Shown: positions 1 to 11,241 of the stretch, piece after piece
Layout of the letters: each line of letters opens with the position of its first letter
How positions within the stretch are numbered: position 1 is the stretch's first letter
Origin: Myxococcales bacterium
GTDB taxonomy: Bacteria; Myxococcota_A; Bradymonadia; UBA7976; UBA1532
Reading direction: 5' to 3'
Assembly (NCBI GenBank): GCA_020633555.1
Contig: JACKDL010000001.1
Location: forward strand, 682,001-746,000
DNA: 64,000 nucleotides
The notes under the pieces: generated by a model
Told to the model about the DNA's origin: nothing
The model's input: the letters and a program-made list of their open reading frames with translations, nothing else
The model's database searches: none
Made by a program: the position numbers and the translations under genes

Positions 1-40
1 AAGAGGCCGGTTCTGCAAGATGACCGGGCATTCGGGGGAA

Positions 41-56
41 TGGCACGACTGCTGCT
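41..56 (+). promoter_or_regulatory. Putative sigma54 (-24/-12) promoter
   Basis: TGGCACGACTGCTGCT matches the sigma54 consensus TGGCACRNNNNTTGCW at every fixed position except one. The -24 GG is at 42-43 and the -12 GC at 54-55, which is the correct spacing. It is intergenic and would start transcription near 67, leaving about 65 nt of leader before the multihaem cytochrome gene. No bound activator site was recognised, because upstream sequence is outside the window. Confidence 0.6.
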
Positions 57-130
57 TGATGATGTCCCTGCAAGGGTCCGCCCGCGGCGGCCCCGATCCA
101 GTGCAGGGATGATCCGGGAGGTTGGGGACG

Positions 131-3100
131 ATGATCGCACGGCATCGGCAGGGGCTCGGCCCCATCATGGCCGCGCTGGCATTGGTTTCGGCGTGGGGCT
201 GCTCTGAAGAGGCCTCGGTCGGGCTGCCGGTGGGCGGCGATGGCGGGGCCATGGTCGACGCCGCTGGCGCCGGCGGCATGGGGGGCGGCGTCGACGTCGG
301 TCCCGGCGGCATGGGTGGCGGCCCGGGGGGCGACATGGGTCCCGGCGGCTGCGACCCCTACCAGTTCCGCGGCGAGAGCTTCTTCTGCAGTCAGCTCGAT
401 CGCTGCAACGAGCAGAACATCTCGTTCCGCCTCGCATGCTGTGAGTGCGATCCCCAGCTCTGCAACCCGCCGCCCGGCGGATGCGTGCCCGATCAGCCGG
501 ATGGCGGTGTGCCCCCGGCGGACATGGGCGTTCCGCCCCAGCCCGAGCCCGTCGAGAGCTGCATGCGCTGCCACAACGGCGCCGCCGCCAACAACGACTA
601 CAGCGGCAACGGCCTGTCGAACCCGCACCCCTTCCCGCCTGCCGCGCAGCTCCGTTGCACGCAGTGCCACGGCGGCAACCCGAACGGCGGCGGGAAGGAG
701 GGCAGCCACGTGCCCGCGCCTCCGTCCATCGGCGACAAGCAGTTCCAAGCCAACAACCCGCAGGCGTGGTTCAACCGGCTCACGCTGACCGGGATCGACA
801 AGCTGCAGCCTGCCACTTACCAGGGGCCCGATGGCGCCCAGTGGACCAACCTGGACTTCCTGCAGTTCGTCAACCCGGGCGACCTCCGGGTCGTGGCCGA
901 GGGCCGCGGCTGTGGCGAGGGCGGCTGCCACCTGAACGAGCACGCCCAGTGGGTCACGAAGTCGATGATCGCGACCACGAACGGCCTCATGTCGGGTGCG
1001 CGCTACACCGTCGGCGTCGACAACCGCATCCCCGAGAACCGGAACCTGGACCAGAACACCGCCTCGGATGTCTCGCCGCGCGCCGTCCAGAACCCCAACT
1101 ACAACCCGAACAACCGCGACGTGGGTGAGGTGGGGCGGCTGCAAGAGCACGCCGAGCTGGCGCAGTTCACGGGCACCATGCGCGATAACGGCAACTACGC
1201 CGCCGCCAACCTGCCCAACCACATCATCAACGCGAACCAGGATCCCGCGAAGCCCAACCGGGTCCGCGCAGGCAGCCCGCTCGAGCACCTGATCGACGAG
1301 CAGATCTCGATGACCTGTGGGGACTGCCACCTGTACAGCGCCGGCGCGAACAACCGGTATGCGGACTTCCGCTCCTCGGGCTGCACCGCCTGCCACATGG
1401 AGTACAGCTACGACGGGCGCAGTCGCTCGGGCGATCCAAACGTCAACCGCTTCGAGCCGGCCAACCCGGACCAGATCGCCGCGCCTGAGCGGGCCCACAT
1501 CGAGGTCCACCAGATCCGCAACGTCGCGAAGATCCTGCCGAACGGCGCCTTCGTGCGCGGCATCAGTGATCGCGCGTGCGTCGGCTGCCACCAGGGCTCG
1601 AACCGCACCGTGCTGCAGTACTGGGGGGTGCGGATGGACCAGAACGCGGACGTGGTGAACGACACCCAGTACCCGGCCAACCCGAACACCTTCGCCGACA
1701 CCGCCGCCGACACCCGCCTGTACGACCCGGCGGTGAACAACCAGACCTTCAACGGGCGCAACGCGAACCAGCACCTGCTCGAAGAGGACTACGACGGCGA
1801 CAACCGGGACGACACCCCGCCTGACGTGCATTACGAAGCGGGCCTGGGCTGCATCGACTGCCACGGCAGCCGCGACCTGCACGGCGGCACCGCCAACGAC
1901 CCCAGCAGCGGCCAGATCGTCAGCCGCCAGGGTCAGGCCACGGCCGTCCGGTGCAACAGCTGCCACGGCGGGCTCGACGCCAACGGGGTTGCGGCCGAGG
2001 CCCCCACGGCCGCTTGCACGACCTACAGCGGGCAGCCCGCGCAGTGCGTGGTGGACAACAAGGGCAACCCCCTGCGCCACGTCACCAAGGACCCGCAGGG
2101 CAACTACTGGCTCATCAGCCGGCTCACCGGGGATCGTCACTATGTGCCGCAGGTGCGCGACGCCATCGTCAACACCAACAAGCGCCACCCGCAGAACCAG
2201 CAGCTCCTGTACAACCCCAAGGCCAGCTACGCCATGGGCCGTGCGGACGGCAACCTGCAGACGGGCACCGGCCCCCAGCAGGCGGATCCGAACCGAATCA
2301 GCTTGAACTTCAGCCACATGGACAGCATGGACTGCGCGTCCTGCCACGCCTCGTGGACGAACAACTGCATGGGCTGCCACCTGAAGGGGCAGTACGACGT
2401 CAACCCGAACAACTACTTCTTCAGCAACATCACCGGCGAGCGGATCCTGCTGTTCCAGGCCAATGCCGACTTCGTCTACCAGTCGCCGGTGATGATGTAC
2501 CTGGGGGTCAACGCCCACGGGAAGATCACCCAGATCTCGCCGGCCGAGAAGTGGTGGTACCGCTACCAGGACCTGGCGGGCAACGAGTCGGACGTCTTCG
2601 CCTTCTCCGATCGCAACGGCGAGGGCAACAACCCGGCGAACGGTGGGCGCAACGCCTTCCCGGCGCTGCAGATGAACCAGATGGCGCCGCACTCCATCCG
2701 GGGCAAAGTCACCGCCGAGTACGAGGGCGCCCGCTACTGCGTGGCGTGCCACCTCAACGACGCCCAGCTGAACAACTTCGGCGCCGAGTACGACGCCTTC
2801 CGGACGGCGTACCAGAACAATGACTTCGCCAACCTGGACTTCAACCTCCTGGCGCAGCACATCGGGCAGAACACGGGCAACCAGCTCAACTCGCCCATCT
2901 TCGTGCACATGACCGCCGGGCTCGGCAGCGGCCTGTTCCTGTTCGACGCCAACGGCTGCCCCGTCAACCCGCTGGACAACAACGACAACCGGCAGAACTG
3001 TGGCGGCAACGCCCCCGCCGACATCTTCAACGTCAACAACGTGGCCTACGACCTGGACCGCATCGTGGAGTTCAACGGGATCCCGAACGCCGGGAGCATC

Positions 3101-3286
3101 CACCCGATGCAGAACCTGCTGGACGGTGCCCGCCTGCGGGCGGGGTCCACGAACCCCGGGATGGCCGGCCCCCTGGGCGTGCAGACCCTGCAGAAGCTGG
3201 CCGATCCCAACGGCGGGCGGGTGCTGGACTCCTGGCTCGACGCAGACGGCCAGCCCCAGGGCGCCGCGGCCAACTTCCTGCAGTAG
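131..3286 (+). CDS. Multihaem c-type cytochrome lipoprotein (11 haem-type motifs)
   Basis: This 1051-residue exported protein probably carries electrons at or outside the outer membrane. The N-terminus is a lipoprotein-type signal (hydrophobic stretch then SAWGC), followed by a Gly/Met/Asp-rich flexible linker. Ten CxxCH haem motifs begin near residues 144, 176, 396, 418, 483, 574, 608, 735, 746 and 870. An eleventh site near 261 is CGEGGCH, a CX4CH variant. Asn-rich stretches separate the motifs, and the last ~180 residues lack haem motifs. The ATG at 131 is chosen because GGGAGG (116-121) lies 9 nt upstream; an in-frame TTG at 122 lies on that site's edge. A sigma54-type promoter lies upstream. 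I do not recognise the specific family; extracellular electron transfer or dissimilatory reduction is inference. Confidence 0.85.
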   Translation: MIARHRQGLGPIMAALALVSAWGCSEEASVGLPVGGDGGAMVDAAGAGGMGGGVDVGPGGMGGGPGGDMGPGGCDPYQFRGESFFCSQLDRCNEQNISFRLACCECDPQLCNPPPGGCVPDQPDGGVPPADMGVPPQPEPVESCMRCHNGAAANNDYSGNGLSNPHPFPPAAQLRCTQCHGGNPNGGGKEGSHVPAPPSIGDKQFQANNPQAWFNRLTLTGIDKLQPATYQGPDGAQWTNLDFLQFVNPGDLRVVAEGRGCGEGGCHLNEHAQWVTKSMIATTNGLMSGARYTVGVDNRIPENRNLDQNTASDVSPRAVQNPNYNPNNRDVGEVGRLQEHAELAQFTGTMRDNGNYAAANLPNHIINANQDPAKPNRVRAGSPLEHLIDEQISMTCGDCHLYSAGANNRYADFRSSGCTACHMEYSYDGRSRSGDPNVNRFEPANPDQIAAPERAHIEVHQIRNVAKILPNGAFVRGISDRACVGCHQGSNRTVLQYWGVRMDQNADVVNDTQYPANPNTFADTAADTRLYDPAVNNQTFNGRNANQHLLEEDYDGDNRDDTPPDVHYEAGLGCIDCHGSRDLHGGTANDPSSGQIVSRQGQATAVRCNSCHGGLDANGVAAEAPTAACTTYSGQPAQCVVDNKGNPLRHVTKDPQGNYWLISRLTGDRHYVPQVRDAIVNTNKRHPQNQQLLYNPKASYAMGRADGNLQTGTGPQQADPNRISLNFSHMDSMDCASCHASWTNNCMGCHLKGQYDVNPNNYFFSNITGERILLFQANADFVYQSPVMMYLGVNAHGKITQISPAEKWWYRYQDLAGNESDVFAFSDRNGEGNNPANGGRNAFPALQMNQMAPHSIRGKVTAEYEGARYCVACHLNDAQLNNFGAEYDAFRTAYQNNDFANLDFNLLAQHIGQNTGNQLNSPIFVHMTAGLGSGLFLFDANGCPVNPLDNNDNRQNCGGNAPADIFNVNNVAYDLDRIVEFNGIPNAGSIHPMQNLLDGARLRAGSTNPGMAGPLGVQTLQKLADPNGGRVLDSWLDADGQPQGAAANFLQ

Positions 3287-3381
3287 GCTGCCGGCTGAAC
3301 TCAGGTCGCCTGCCTGGCAGCCACCTGCCACCGCCGCTCCCCGCGCCCGGTGATCGGGCGCCCCCAGCCTGGAGGCTCCGA

Positions 3382-4383
3382 GTGCGAACGGTCGCCGCAT
3401 CTCTCCTGCTGTCGTGCCTCGCCCTGGGATGTGAAGGCGAGGCCATCGACCTGACGCCTCCCTTGCGTGATGGTGGCCCCGGCGGCGCGGGCGGCGCCGC
3501 TGGCGGGGGCGGCGGCATGCCGGGCGGCAGCGGTGGTACGGGCGGCCAGGGCAGTGGCCCCGGCGGGGCCGGTGGGGCTGGCGGATCGGTGACCCCCGCC
3601 CCGGTGGACTGGCCGAGCGAGGCCGCCCTCGCCCGCTTCGCCGAGGAAGTGCTGCCGCTCTACGACAGTTGTGGGGCCTGCCACGGCTCGGGCAGCCAGC
3701 GAGACGGCGACGGCGACACCATCTGGCCGGCGGCCCCGGAGTCGCCGTCCTCCGCCGACGTCGAGGCCTACTTCCACGAGTTCGAAGACGCCGTGGTCTG
3801 GGGCGAGCCCGAGCAGTCCGTCTTCCTGGCTGCCTCCCGGGGCCAGGTGGTGTCCATCCAGCACCCGGAAGCCTGGGCCCAGGACACGCCCGCCGACCGC
3901 CAGGTGGCCGCCTTCATTCGCGAGACCACCATCCCCGAGGGGCCGCCGCCCGGCGCGGATATGGGGCCCGGCCCCACGCCCGACCAAGGGCCACCGGAGG
4001 AGGATGACATGGGCGCCGGTCCAGCCCCGGGGGTGCCCTGCGAGGGTCTGCCCGTTGGCGATCCCCTCGGCCGAGCGGCCCTCTTCGAGCAGTTCGAGGC
4101 CGACATCAACCCCCTCCTCGTCGATAGCTGCGCCGAGGGCATCTGCCATGGAACCCCCGGCAACGGAGGCGCCTACTGGCTGGCCGTCTCGTCGCCCTGC
4201 AGTGTGCAGTGGAACTACACGGTTTCGCTGACCTTCATCGACTACCAGGACGCCGACCGGTCGCCGCTGACCGCGCTGCCGGTTTCGAGCGATCATGGGG
4301 GTCGTCAGGTGTTCAATGGTCGGGAAGACCCCCGCTTCACCCGGCTGCTGGCCTGGGTGCGGGCCGCCGCGGGGAGCCCCTGA
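3382..4383 (+). CDS. Gly-rich-linker lipoprotein with two haem-type motifs
   Basis: A 333-residue lipoprotein with signal peptide ending LALGC, then a ~40-residue Gly/Ala/Ser linker. Residues ~97-101 read CGACH, a canonical c-haem site after a segment like those of small diheme cytochromes (LPLYDSCGACH). Near residue 250 there is CAEGICH, a CX4CH motif like the variant in the preceding multihaem gene. A second Asp/Met/Pro-rich linker lies between them, suggesting two small haem domains on flexible tethers. The GTG start has GGAGG 6 nt upstream. The gene lies 95 nt after the large cytochrome on the same strand, so it may be its electron-transfer partner. Family not recognised. Confidence 0.75.
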   Translation: MRTVAASLLLSCLALGCEGEAIDLTPPLRDGGPGGAGGAAGGGGGMPGGSGGTGGQGSGPGGAGGAGGSVTPAPVDWPSEAALARFAEEVLPLYDSCGACHGSGSQRDGDGDTIWPAAPESPSSADVEAYFHEFEDAVVWGEPEQSVFLAASRGQVVSIQHPEAWAQDTPADRQVAAFIRETTIPEGPPPGADMGPGPTPDQGPPEEDDMGAGPAPGVPCEGLPVGDPLGRAALFEQFEADINPLLVDSCAEGICHGTPGNGGAYWLAVSSPCSVQWNYTVSLTFIDYQDADRSPLTALPVSSDHGGRQVFNGREDPRFTRLLAWVRAAAGSP

Positions 4384-4498
4384 CCGGAATTCCCTTGACT
4401 CCCGACTGTATATCGGAGAGTCACCCGGCTCTGAGGCCGCAGTTTCTGCGGTGGGATTGACGCCGACCACCGGTCGGCTGACTCGAGGGAGCAAGCTC

Positions 4499-4867
4499 AT
4501 GCGTACTGTGATTGCGATGCTGGCCGTGGCCGGGATGATGGTGGGTTGCGGCGCCGGCGCGAAGCTGGGTGCGGCGGCGTCTCAGGTGGGCGATTCGGCG
4601 GTCGAGGGCGCCAGCGGCGCCGCCAAGGAGGCCGGTGAGGGCGCCGTGAAGGACGCCGACGCCGCCACCAAGGGCGCCCAGCAGGCCGCCGCCGACGCGA
4701 AGAACGCCGCCGAGGGCGCCGCCGACACGGCCGCCAAGACCAAGGACGCCATCGAGGCCGCCCCCGACGCCGCCGCCAAGGCCGCCGAGGGTGCTGCCGA
4801 GGATGCCGTCGAGGACGCCGCCGAGGAGGCCAACGAGGCCGTCGAGGACGCCACCGACGACGAGTAA
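4499..4867 (+). CDS. Small Ala-rich lipoprotein
   Basis: A 122-residue predicted lipoprotein. The signal is MRTVIAMLAVAGMMVGC, with lipidation at the Cys. The mature part is almost all Ala, Glu, Asp, Lys and Gly, in an irregular AA(K/E/D) pattern predicting a long amphipathic helix or coiled coil, resembling late-embryogenesis-abundant-like or YtxH-like proteins. The frame stays open upstream to 4295, overlapping the previous gene, but the ATG at 4499 has GAGGGAG upstream and gives the signal peptide. A strong terminator follows. Structural or stress role is a guess. Confidence 0.7.
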   Translation: MRTVIAMLAVAGMMVGCGAGAKLGAAASQVGDSAVEGASGAAKEAGEGAVKDADAATKGAQQAAADAKNAAEGAADTAAKTKDAIEAAPDAAAKAAEGAAEDAVEDAAEEANEAVEDATDDE

Positions 4868-4953
4868 GGCGCTGGGCAGCTTGGGGGCCTGACGGGCCGC
4901 CAACTCCACGCCGGCTGCGAGCCCATTTTCGCGATGGGCGCGACGGCCAACGA

Positions 4954-4991
4954 GGGCGGGCATCCCACTGGGGTTCCCGCCCTTTGTATTT
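4954..4991 (+). terminator. Rho-independent terminator
   Basis: GGGCGGG (4954-4960) pairs with CCCGCCC (4976-4982), with an inner CCC/GGG pairing and a short loop, followed by the T-rich tail TTTGTATTT. It ends the Ala-rich lipoprotein transcript before the sucA promoter. Confidence 0.8.
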
Positions 4992-5024
4992 GAGGCGCCA
5001 GCGACTGCACCCGCCGCAGGCCCC

Positions 5025-5053
5025 TCGACATGACCGCACCGGTCGTCCAGAAT
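5025..5053 (+). promoter_or_regulatory. Vegetative promoter of sucA-sucB-lpd
   Basis: TCGACA (5025-5030, 5/6 to consensus -35), a 17-nt spacer and CAGAAT (5048-5053, 4/6 to consensus -10). It lies just after a terminator. Transcription would start near 5060, which rules out the in-frame ATG at 5030 and supports ATG 5105 for sucA. Confidence 0.6.
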
Positions 5054-5104
5054 CGGCGGCCAACCGCCCCCCGGGGTGGAGTTCGAAACGGAGATGAGAG
5101 CCGC

Positions 5105-7903
<2,799 letters not shown>

Positions 7904-7946
7904 GCGCCTCGCCCCCCATCCCCCGAGTCCCAAGGAGCCACCGACC

Positions 7947-9158
7947 ATGGCAGTCGAGCTCAAGGTCCCCCCCGTTGGAGAATCCATCACCGAGGTCGTC
8001 ATTGGCGACTGGCTGGTGGCCGAGGGTGCCTATGTCCACGAGGACGCCCCGGTCGTCGTCATCGAGAGCGACAAGGTCAACATGGAGGTCCCCGCTCCCA
8101 AGTCCGGCCGGCTGGTGGGGGTGAGGAAGGCCAGCGGCGACAGCGCCGTGGTCGGTGAGGTCATCGCCGAGATCGATGAGTCCGCCGAAGCCCCTGCGGA
8201 GGGCGCGTCGGCGGCCGCCCCTGCCGCGCCGACTGCGCCGAGCAGCGCCGAGCAGCCGGCAGCGAGCCCCGAGGCCCGGGTGACCCCCGCCGCGCGGCGC
8301 ATGCTCGCTGAGCACGGGCTCAACCCCGGCGAAGTGCCGGCCAGTGGGCCTGGCGGTCGACTCCTGAAGGAGGACGTGCAGCGCGCGGTGAGCCTGCGGG
8401 ATCAGGCCGAGGCCAAGGGGCCCGCCGCCCCCGGCGCCCCCGCCGCGCCCACCGGACCGCGCCACACCGAGCGCAAGCGCATGAGCCCGCTGCGCAAGAC
8501 GGTCGCGCGTCGGCTGGTGGAGGCCCAGCAGGGCGCCGCGCTGCTCACCACCTTCAACGAGGTGGACATGAGCCAGATCATGGCGCTCCGCAAGAGCCAT
8601 CAGCAGTCCTTCGTGGACCGCTACGGTATCAAGCTGGGCTTCATGTCCTTCTTCGTGAAGGCGACGGTCGAAGCGCTGAAGCAGTTCCCGGCGATCAACG
8701 CCCGGATCGAAGGCGACGACGTCGTCTACCATGACTACTGCGACATCGGCGTCGCCATCGGCGGGGGCAAGGGGCTCGTGGTCCCCGTGATCCGCAACGC
8801 GGAGCGGCTGTCCTTCGCCGAGGTCGAGCAGACCATCGGCGACTTCGGCGCGCGGGCGAAGGCGAACAAGATCAAGCTCGAGGAGCTGCAAGGCGGCACC
8901 TTCAGCATCACCAACGGCGGCGTGTACGGCTCGCTGCTGTCGACCCCCATCGTGAACCCGCCGCAGAGCGGGATCCTCGGGATGCATGGCATCCAGGACC
9001 GCCCCATCGCGGTGAACGGGCAGGTGGTCATCCGTCCGATGATGTACATCGCGCTGACCTATGATCACCGCCTGGTCGACGGGCGGGAGGCGGTCACCTT
9101 CCTGAGCACCATCAAGGCGCTCGTCGAGGATCCCGTCCGGATCCTGCTGGAGGTCTGA
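7947..9158 (+). CDS. sucB: Dihydrolipoyllysine succinyltransferase, E2 of 2-oxoglutarate dehydrogenase
   Basis: A 403-residue E2 core protein that transfers the succinyl group from lipoyl-lysine to CoA. Residues 1-77 form one lipoyl domain, with the lipoylated lysine K43 in SDKVN. An Ala/Pro-rich linker follows, then the peripheral subunit-binding domain (VTPAARRMLAEHG, ~110-145) that holds E1 and E3. A second Ala/Pro linker leads to the catalytic domain with YDHRLVDG near the end (H374, D378). The start ATG has AAGGAG 9 nt upstream. It lies 43 nt after sucA and 1 nt before lpd. Confidence 0.97.
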   Translation: MAVELKVPPVGESITEVVIGDWLVAEGAYVHEDAPVVVIESDKVNMEVPAPKSGRLVGVRKASGDSAVVGEVIAEIDESAEAPAEGASAAAPAAPTAPSSAEQPAASPEARVTPAARRMLAEHGLNPGEVPASGPGGRLLKEDVQRAVSLRDQAEAKGPAAPGAPAAPTGPRHTERKRMSPLRKTVARRLVEAQQGAALLTTFNEVDMSQIMALRKSHQQSFVDRYGIKLGFMSFFVKATVEALKQFPAINARIEGDDVVYHDYCDIGVAIGGGKGLVVPVIRNAERLSFAEVEQTIGDFGARAKANKIKLEELQGGTFSITNGGVYGSLLSTPIVNPPQSGILGMHGIQDRPIAVNGQVVIRPMMYIALTYDHRLVDGREAVTFLSTIKALVEDPVRILLEV

Positions 9159-9159
9159 C

Positions 9160-10551
9160 GTGGCTGAGCACAAGCATGACCTACTGGTGATCGGCGCGGG
9201 CCCCGGCGGCTACGTAGCGGCCATCCGCGCTGCGCAGCTCGGGTTGGACGTGGCCTGCGTCGAGAAGGAGTCCGCGCTGGGTGGCACGTGCCTGCGAGTG
9301 GGCTGTATCCCCAGCAAGGCGCTCCTCGAGTCCAGCGAGCGCTTCCACGAGGCGGCCCACGGATTCGCCACCCACGGCATCAAGCTGGCGGGGGTCGAGC
9401 TCGACCTGCCCGCCATGCTCAAGCGCAAGGACAAGGTGGTCACCACCCTCACCCGTGGCGTGGCCGGCCTGTTCAAGAAGAACAAGGTGACCCGGTACCA
9501 CGGCCACGCCCGGTTCGAAGGCCCGGGGCGCGTGGTGATCGAAGGTGCTGAGGGCGCCGAGGTGGTGATCGCCAAGCGCGTGCTCATCGCCACAGGCAGC
9601 TCGGTCACCCCGTTGCCCGGCGTGGCGTTGGACGGTGACCGCATCGGCACCAGCACCGAGGCGCTGAGCTACCCCGAGGTCCCCGAGCATCTGGTCATCA
9701 TCGGGGCGGGCGTGATCGGGCTGGAGTTGGGCTCCGTCTGGGCCCGGCTGGGCGCCAAGGTCACGGTGCTGGAGTACCTGGACCGGATCATGGCCGGCAT
9801 GGACAGCGAGCTGGCGAAGGCGGCCCAGCGGGTGTTCGCCAAGCAGGGGCTGACGTTCAACCTGGGCGTCAAGGTGACGGGCGCCCGGGTGGAGGGCGAC
9901 GGCTGCGTGGTGGAGTACGAGGGCGGTGAGCCCATCCACTGCGACCGGGTGCTACTCGCCATCGGCCGGCGCCCGAACACCGAGGGCCTGGGGCTGGACA
10001 CGCTGGGGCTGACCTTGGACAGCCGCGGCCGGATCCCCGTGGACGGGCACTTCAAAACGACCGTGGACGGGGTGTGGGCCATTGGCGACGTCATCGCGGG
10101 CCCCATGCTCGCCCACAAGGCCGAGGAGGAAGGCATCGCCTGCGTTGAGCACATGGTGACCGGCTATGGCCACGTGAACTACGACGCGATCCCGTCGGTG
10201 GTCTACACCCACCCCGAGATCGCCTCGGTGGGCCGGTCGGAGGATGAGCTCAAGGCCGAGGGCGTGCCCTATCGGAAAGGCAGCTTCCCCTTCATGGCCA
10301 ACGGGCGCGCCAAGGCGCTCGAGCAGACGGACGGGATGGTGAAGATCCTGGCCCACGCCGAGACCGATCGTGTCCTGGGCGTCCACATCATCGGCCCCCG
10401 GGCCGGTGACCTGATCGCCGAGGCGGCCGTGGCCATTGAGTTCGGCGCGAGCGCTGAGGACATCGCCCGCAGCAGCCACGCCCACCCGACCTTGGCGGAA
10501 GTCATCAAGGAAGCGGCGCTGGCCGTCGACGGCCGCGCCATCCACCTCTAG
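9160..10551 (+). CDS. lpd: Dihydrolipoamide dehydrogenase (E3)
   Basis: A 463-residue FAD disulfide oxidoreductase that reoxidises dihydrolipoamide with NAD+. Visible features are the N-terminal FAD fold GAGPGGYVAA, the redox disulfide GGTCLRVGC (C44 and C49), the second dinucleotide fold GAGVIGLELG, the FAD motif AIGDV, and the C-terminal dimer motif AHAHPT-like SSHAHPTL. The GTG start is 1 nt after the sucB stop, so translation is probably coupled. As the last gene of the OGDH operon it may also serve pyruvate dehydrogenase elsewhere. Confidence 0.97.
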   Translation: MAEHKHDLLVIGAGPGGYVAAIRAAQLGLDVACVEKESALGGTCLRVGCIPSKALLESSERFHEAAHGFATHGIKLAGVELDLPAMLKRKDKVVTTLTRGVAGLFKKNKVTRYHGHARFEGPGRVVIEGAEGAEVVIAKRVLIATGSSVTPLPGVALDGDRIGTSTEALSYPEVPEHLVIIGAGVIGLELGSVWARLGAKVTVLEYLDRIMAGMDSELAKAAQRVFAKQGLTFNLGVKVTGARVEGDGCVVEYEGGEPIHCDRVLLAIGRRPNTEGLGLDTLGLTLDSRGRIPVDGHFKTTVDGVWAIGDVIAGPMLAHKAEEEGIACVEHMVTGYGHVNYDAIPSVVYTHPEIASVGRSEDELKAEGVPYRKGSFPFMANGRAKALEQTDGMVKILAHAETDRVLGVHIIGPRAGDLIAEAAVAIEFGASAEDIARSSHAHPTLAEVIKEAALAVDGRAIHL

Positions 10552-10871
10552 CCGGCTGCTGAAATTCGCGGACCGAGCGAACGGCCCTGTGGGGCCGCGG
10601 GTCCAAGGCGCCGGCCCGCAGGCGATGCCGTAGCATCGTCGAGGAGCCGGCGACGCCGGAGCCGCGGATGCCAGCGGATCCGGCCTTCGCGCCGGGGCTG
10701 GCCTGGGCGACCGTGGCTGCGGGGGCAGCCCGCGACGGGAGCGATTCTCAACGGCCTGCTGGCAGGCTGCCGGCGCTCGCCGAAGAGCGAGCGTCCGGTT
10801 GGGCCGCGGACCCCAACGGGTACGCTTGCCAACTACGGTGTCTCTTGTGAGTGGAGCGGCGGGCGGCCAGG
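10552..10871. other. Hairpin-rich intergenic segment with no supported gene
   Basis: No convincing coding region. Five short perfect stem-loops occur in ~210 nt: 10582-10597 (6 bp, TGTG loop), 10623-10638 (6 bp, CGTA loop), 10715-10730 (6 bp), 10754-10767 (6 bp) and 10774-10793 (7 bp). Two imperfect direct copies of a ~27-nt sequence ending GGGCCGCGG lie near 10575-10600 and 10786-10812. It could be a mobile palindromic repeat, a structured RNA, or chance pairing in GC-rich DNA. Confidence 0.4.
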
Positions 10872-10902
10872 ACCGCCGCCGGGCGAATTGCCCGGCGGCG
10901 GT
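10872..10902. terminator. GC-rich hairpin between lpd and the tRNA operon
   Basis: A perfect 13-bp stem (arms 10872-10884 and 10890-10902) with the 5-nt loop GAATT. It sits 10 nt past the 3' end of tRNA-Glu on the minus strand and also downstream of lpd on the plus strand, so it can serve both. Neither side has a T-run. Confidence 0.55.
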
Positions 10903-10912
10903 TGCCAGTGTG

Positions 10913-10987
10913 CGTCCCCAGCGGGATTTGAACCCGCGTCGCCGGCTTGAAAGGCCGGTGTCCTGGGCCTGACTAGACGATGGGGAC
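10913..10987 (-). tRNA. tRNA-Glu (TTC)
   Basis: A 75-nt cloverleaf. The acceptor stem pairs GTCCCCA with TGGGGAC, the T-loop is GGTTCAAATCC and the anticodon loop CTTTCAA has anticodon TTC. The discriminator is G and the CCA end is not encoded. It follows tRNA-Lys after 5 nt, so both come from one transcript. Confidence 0.95.
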
Positions 10988-10992
10988 CCAGT

Positions 10993-11064
10993 TGGGCCGC
11001 CTGGGACTCGAACCCAGAACCGTCGGATTAAAAGTCCGCTGCTCTGCCATTGAGCTAGCGGCCC
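10993..11064 (-). tRNA. tRNA-Lys (TTT)
   Basis: A 72-nt cloverleaf. The acceptor stem pairs GGGCCGC with GCGGCCC, the D-arm contains AGCTCAATGGCAGAGC, the anticodon loop CTTTTAA has anticodon TTT, and the T-loop is GGTTCGAGTCC. The discriminator is A and CCA is not encoded. It is the first gene of the Lys-Glu tRNA operon. Confidence 0.95.
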
Positions 11065-11090
11065 ATATTGGCCGCCCGACGGTGGGCGGT

Positions 11091-11119
11091 GGATTACAGC
11101 ACCCCGACCCCAACGTCAA
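11091..11119 (-). promoter_or_regulatory. Promoter of the tRNA-Lys/tRNA-Glu operon
   Basis: On the minus strand: TTGACG (11119-11114), 17-nt spacer, TAATCC (11096-11091). The -10 ends 27 nt before the tRNA-Lys 5' end, giving a short precursor leader. Confidence 0.65.
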
Positions 11120-11182
11120 GTGCCCTCGTCCACAACCGCGCCATCAACGCCAAATTTCGCAGGGAATCCAGTGTGTTGTGCG

Positions 11183-11212
11183 TTGACACCGCACCACACC
11201 GGACGCTAGCCT
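11183..11212 (+). promoter_or_regulatory. Promoter of zapA operon
   Basis: Perfect -35 TTGACA (11183-11188), 18-nt spacer, TAGCCT (11207-11212). It lies ~30 nt before the zapA ATG and is back-to-back with the tRNA promoter. Confidence 0.6.
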
Positions 11213-11241
11213 CCGCCCGTCACGCCGAGGCTTCGACCCAG

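Noticed and set aside
3306..3330. Sigma54-like TGGCAGCCACCTGC between the two cytochrome genes
   Set aside because: The GG to GC distance is one nucleotide short of the required spacing.
4393..4424. TTGACT followed by TATATC before the Ala-rich lipoprotein
   Set aside because: The two elements are only 8 nt apart, too close for a sigma70 promoter. The imperfect inverted repeat there (GACTCCCGA / TCGGAGAGTC) remains unexplained.
5030..5104. Upstream in-frame ATG for sucA at 5030
   Set aside because: The promoter (5025-5053) covers it and the predicted transcript starts near 5060; ATG 5105 gives the family N-terminus.
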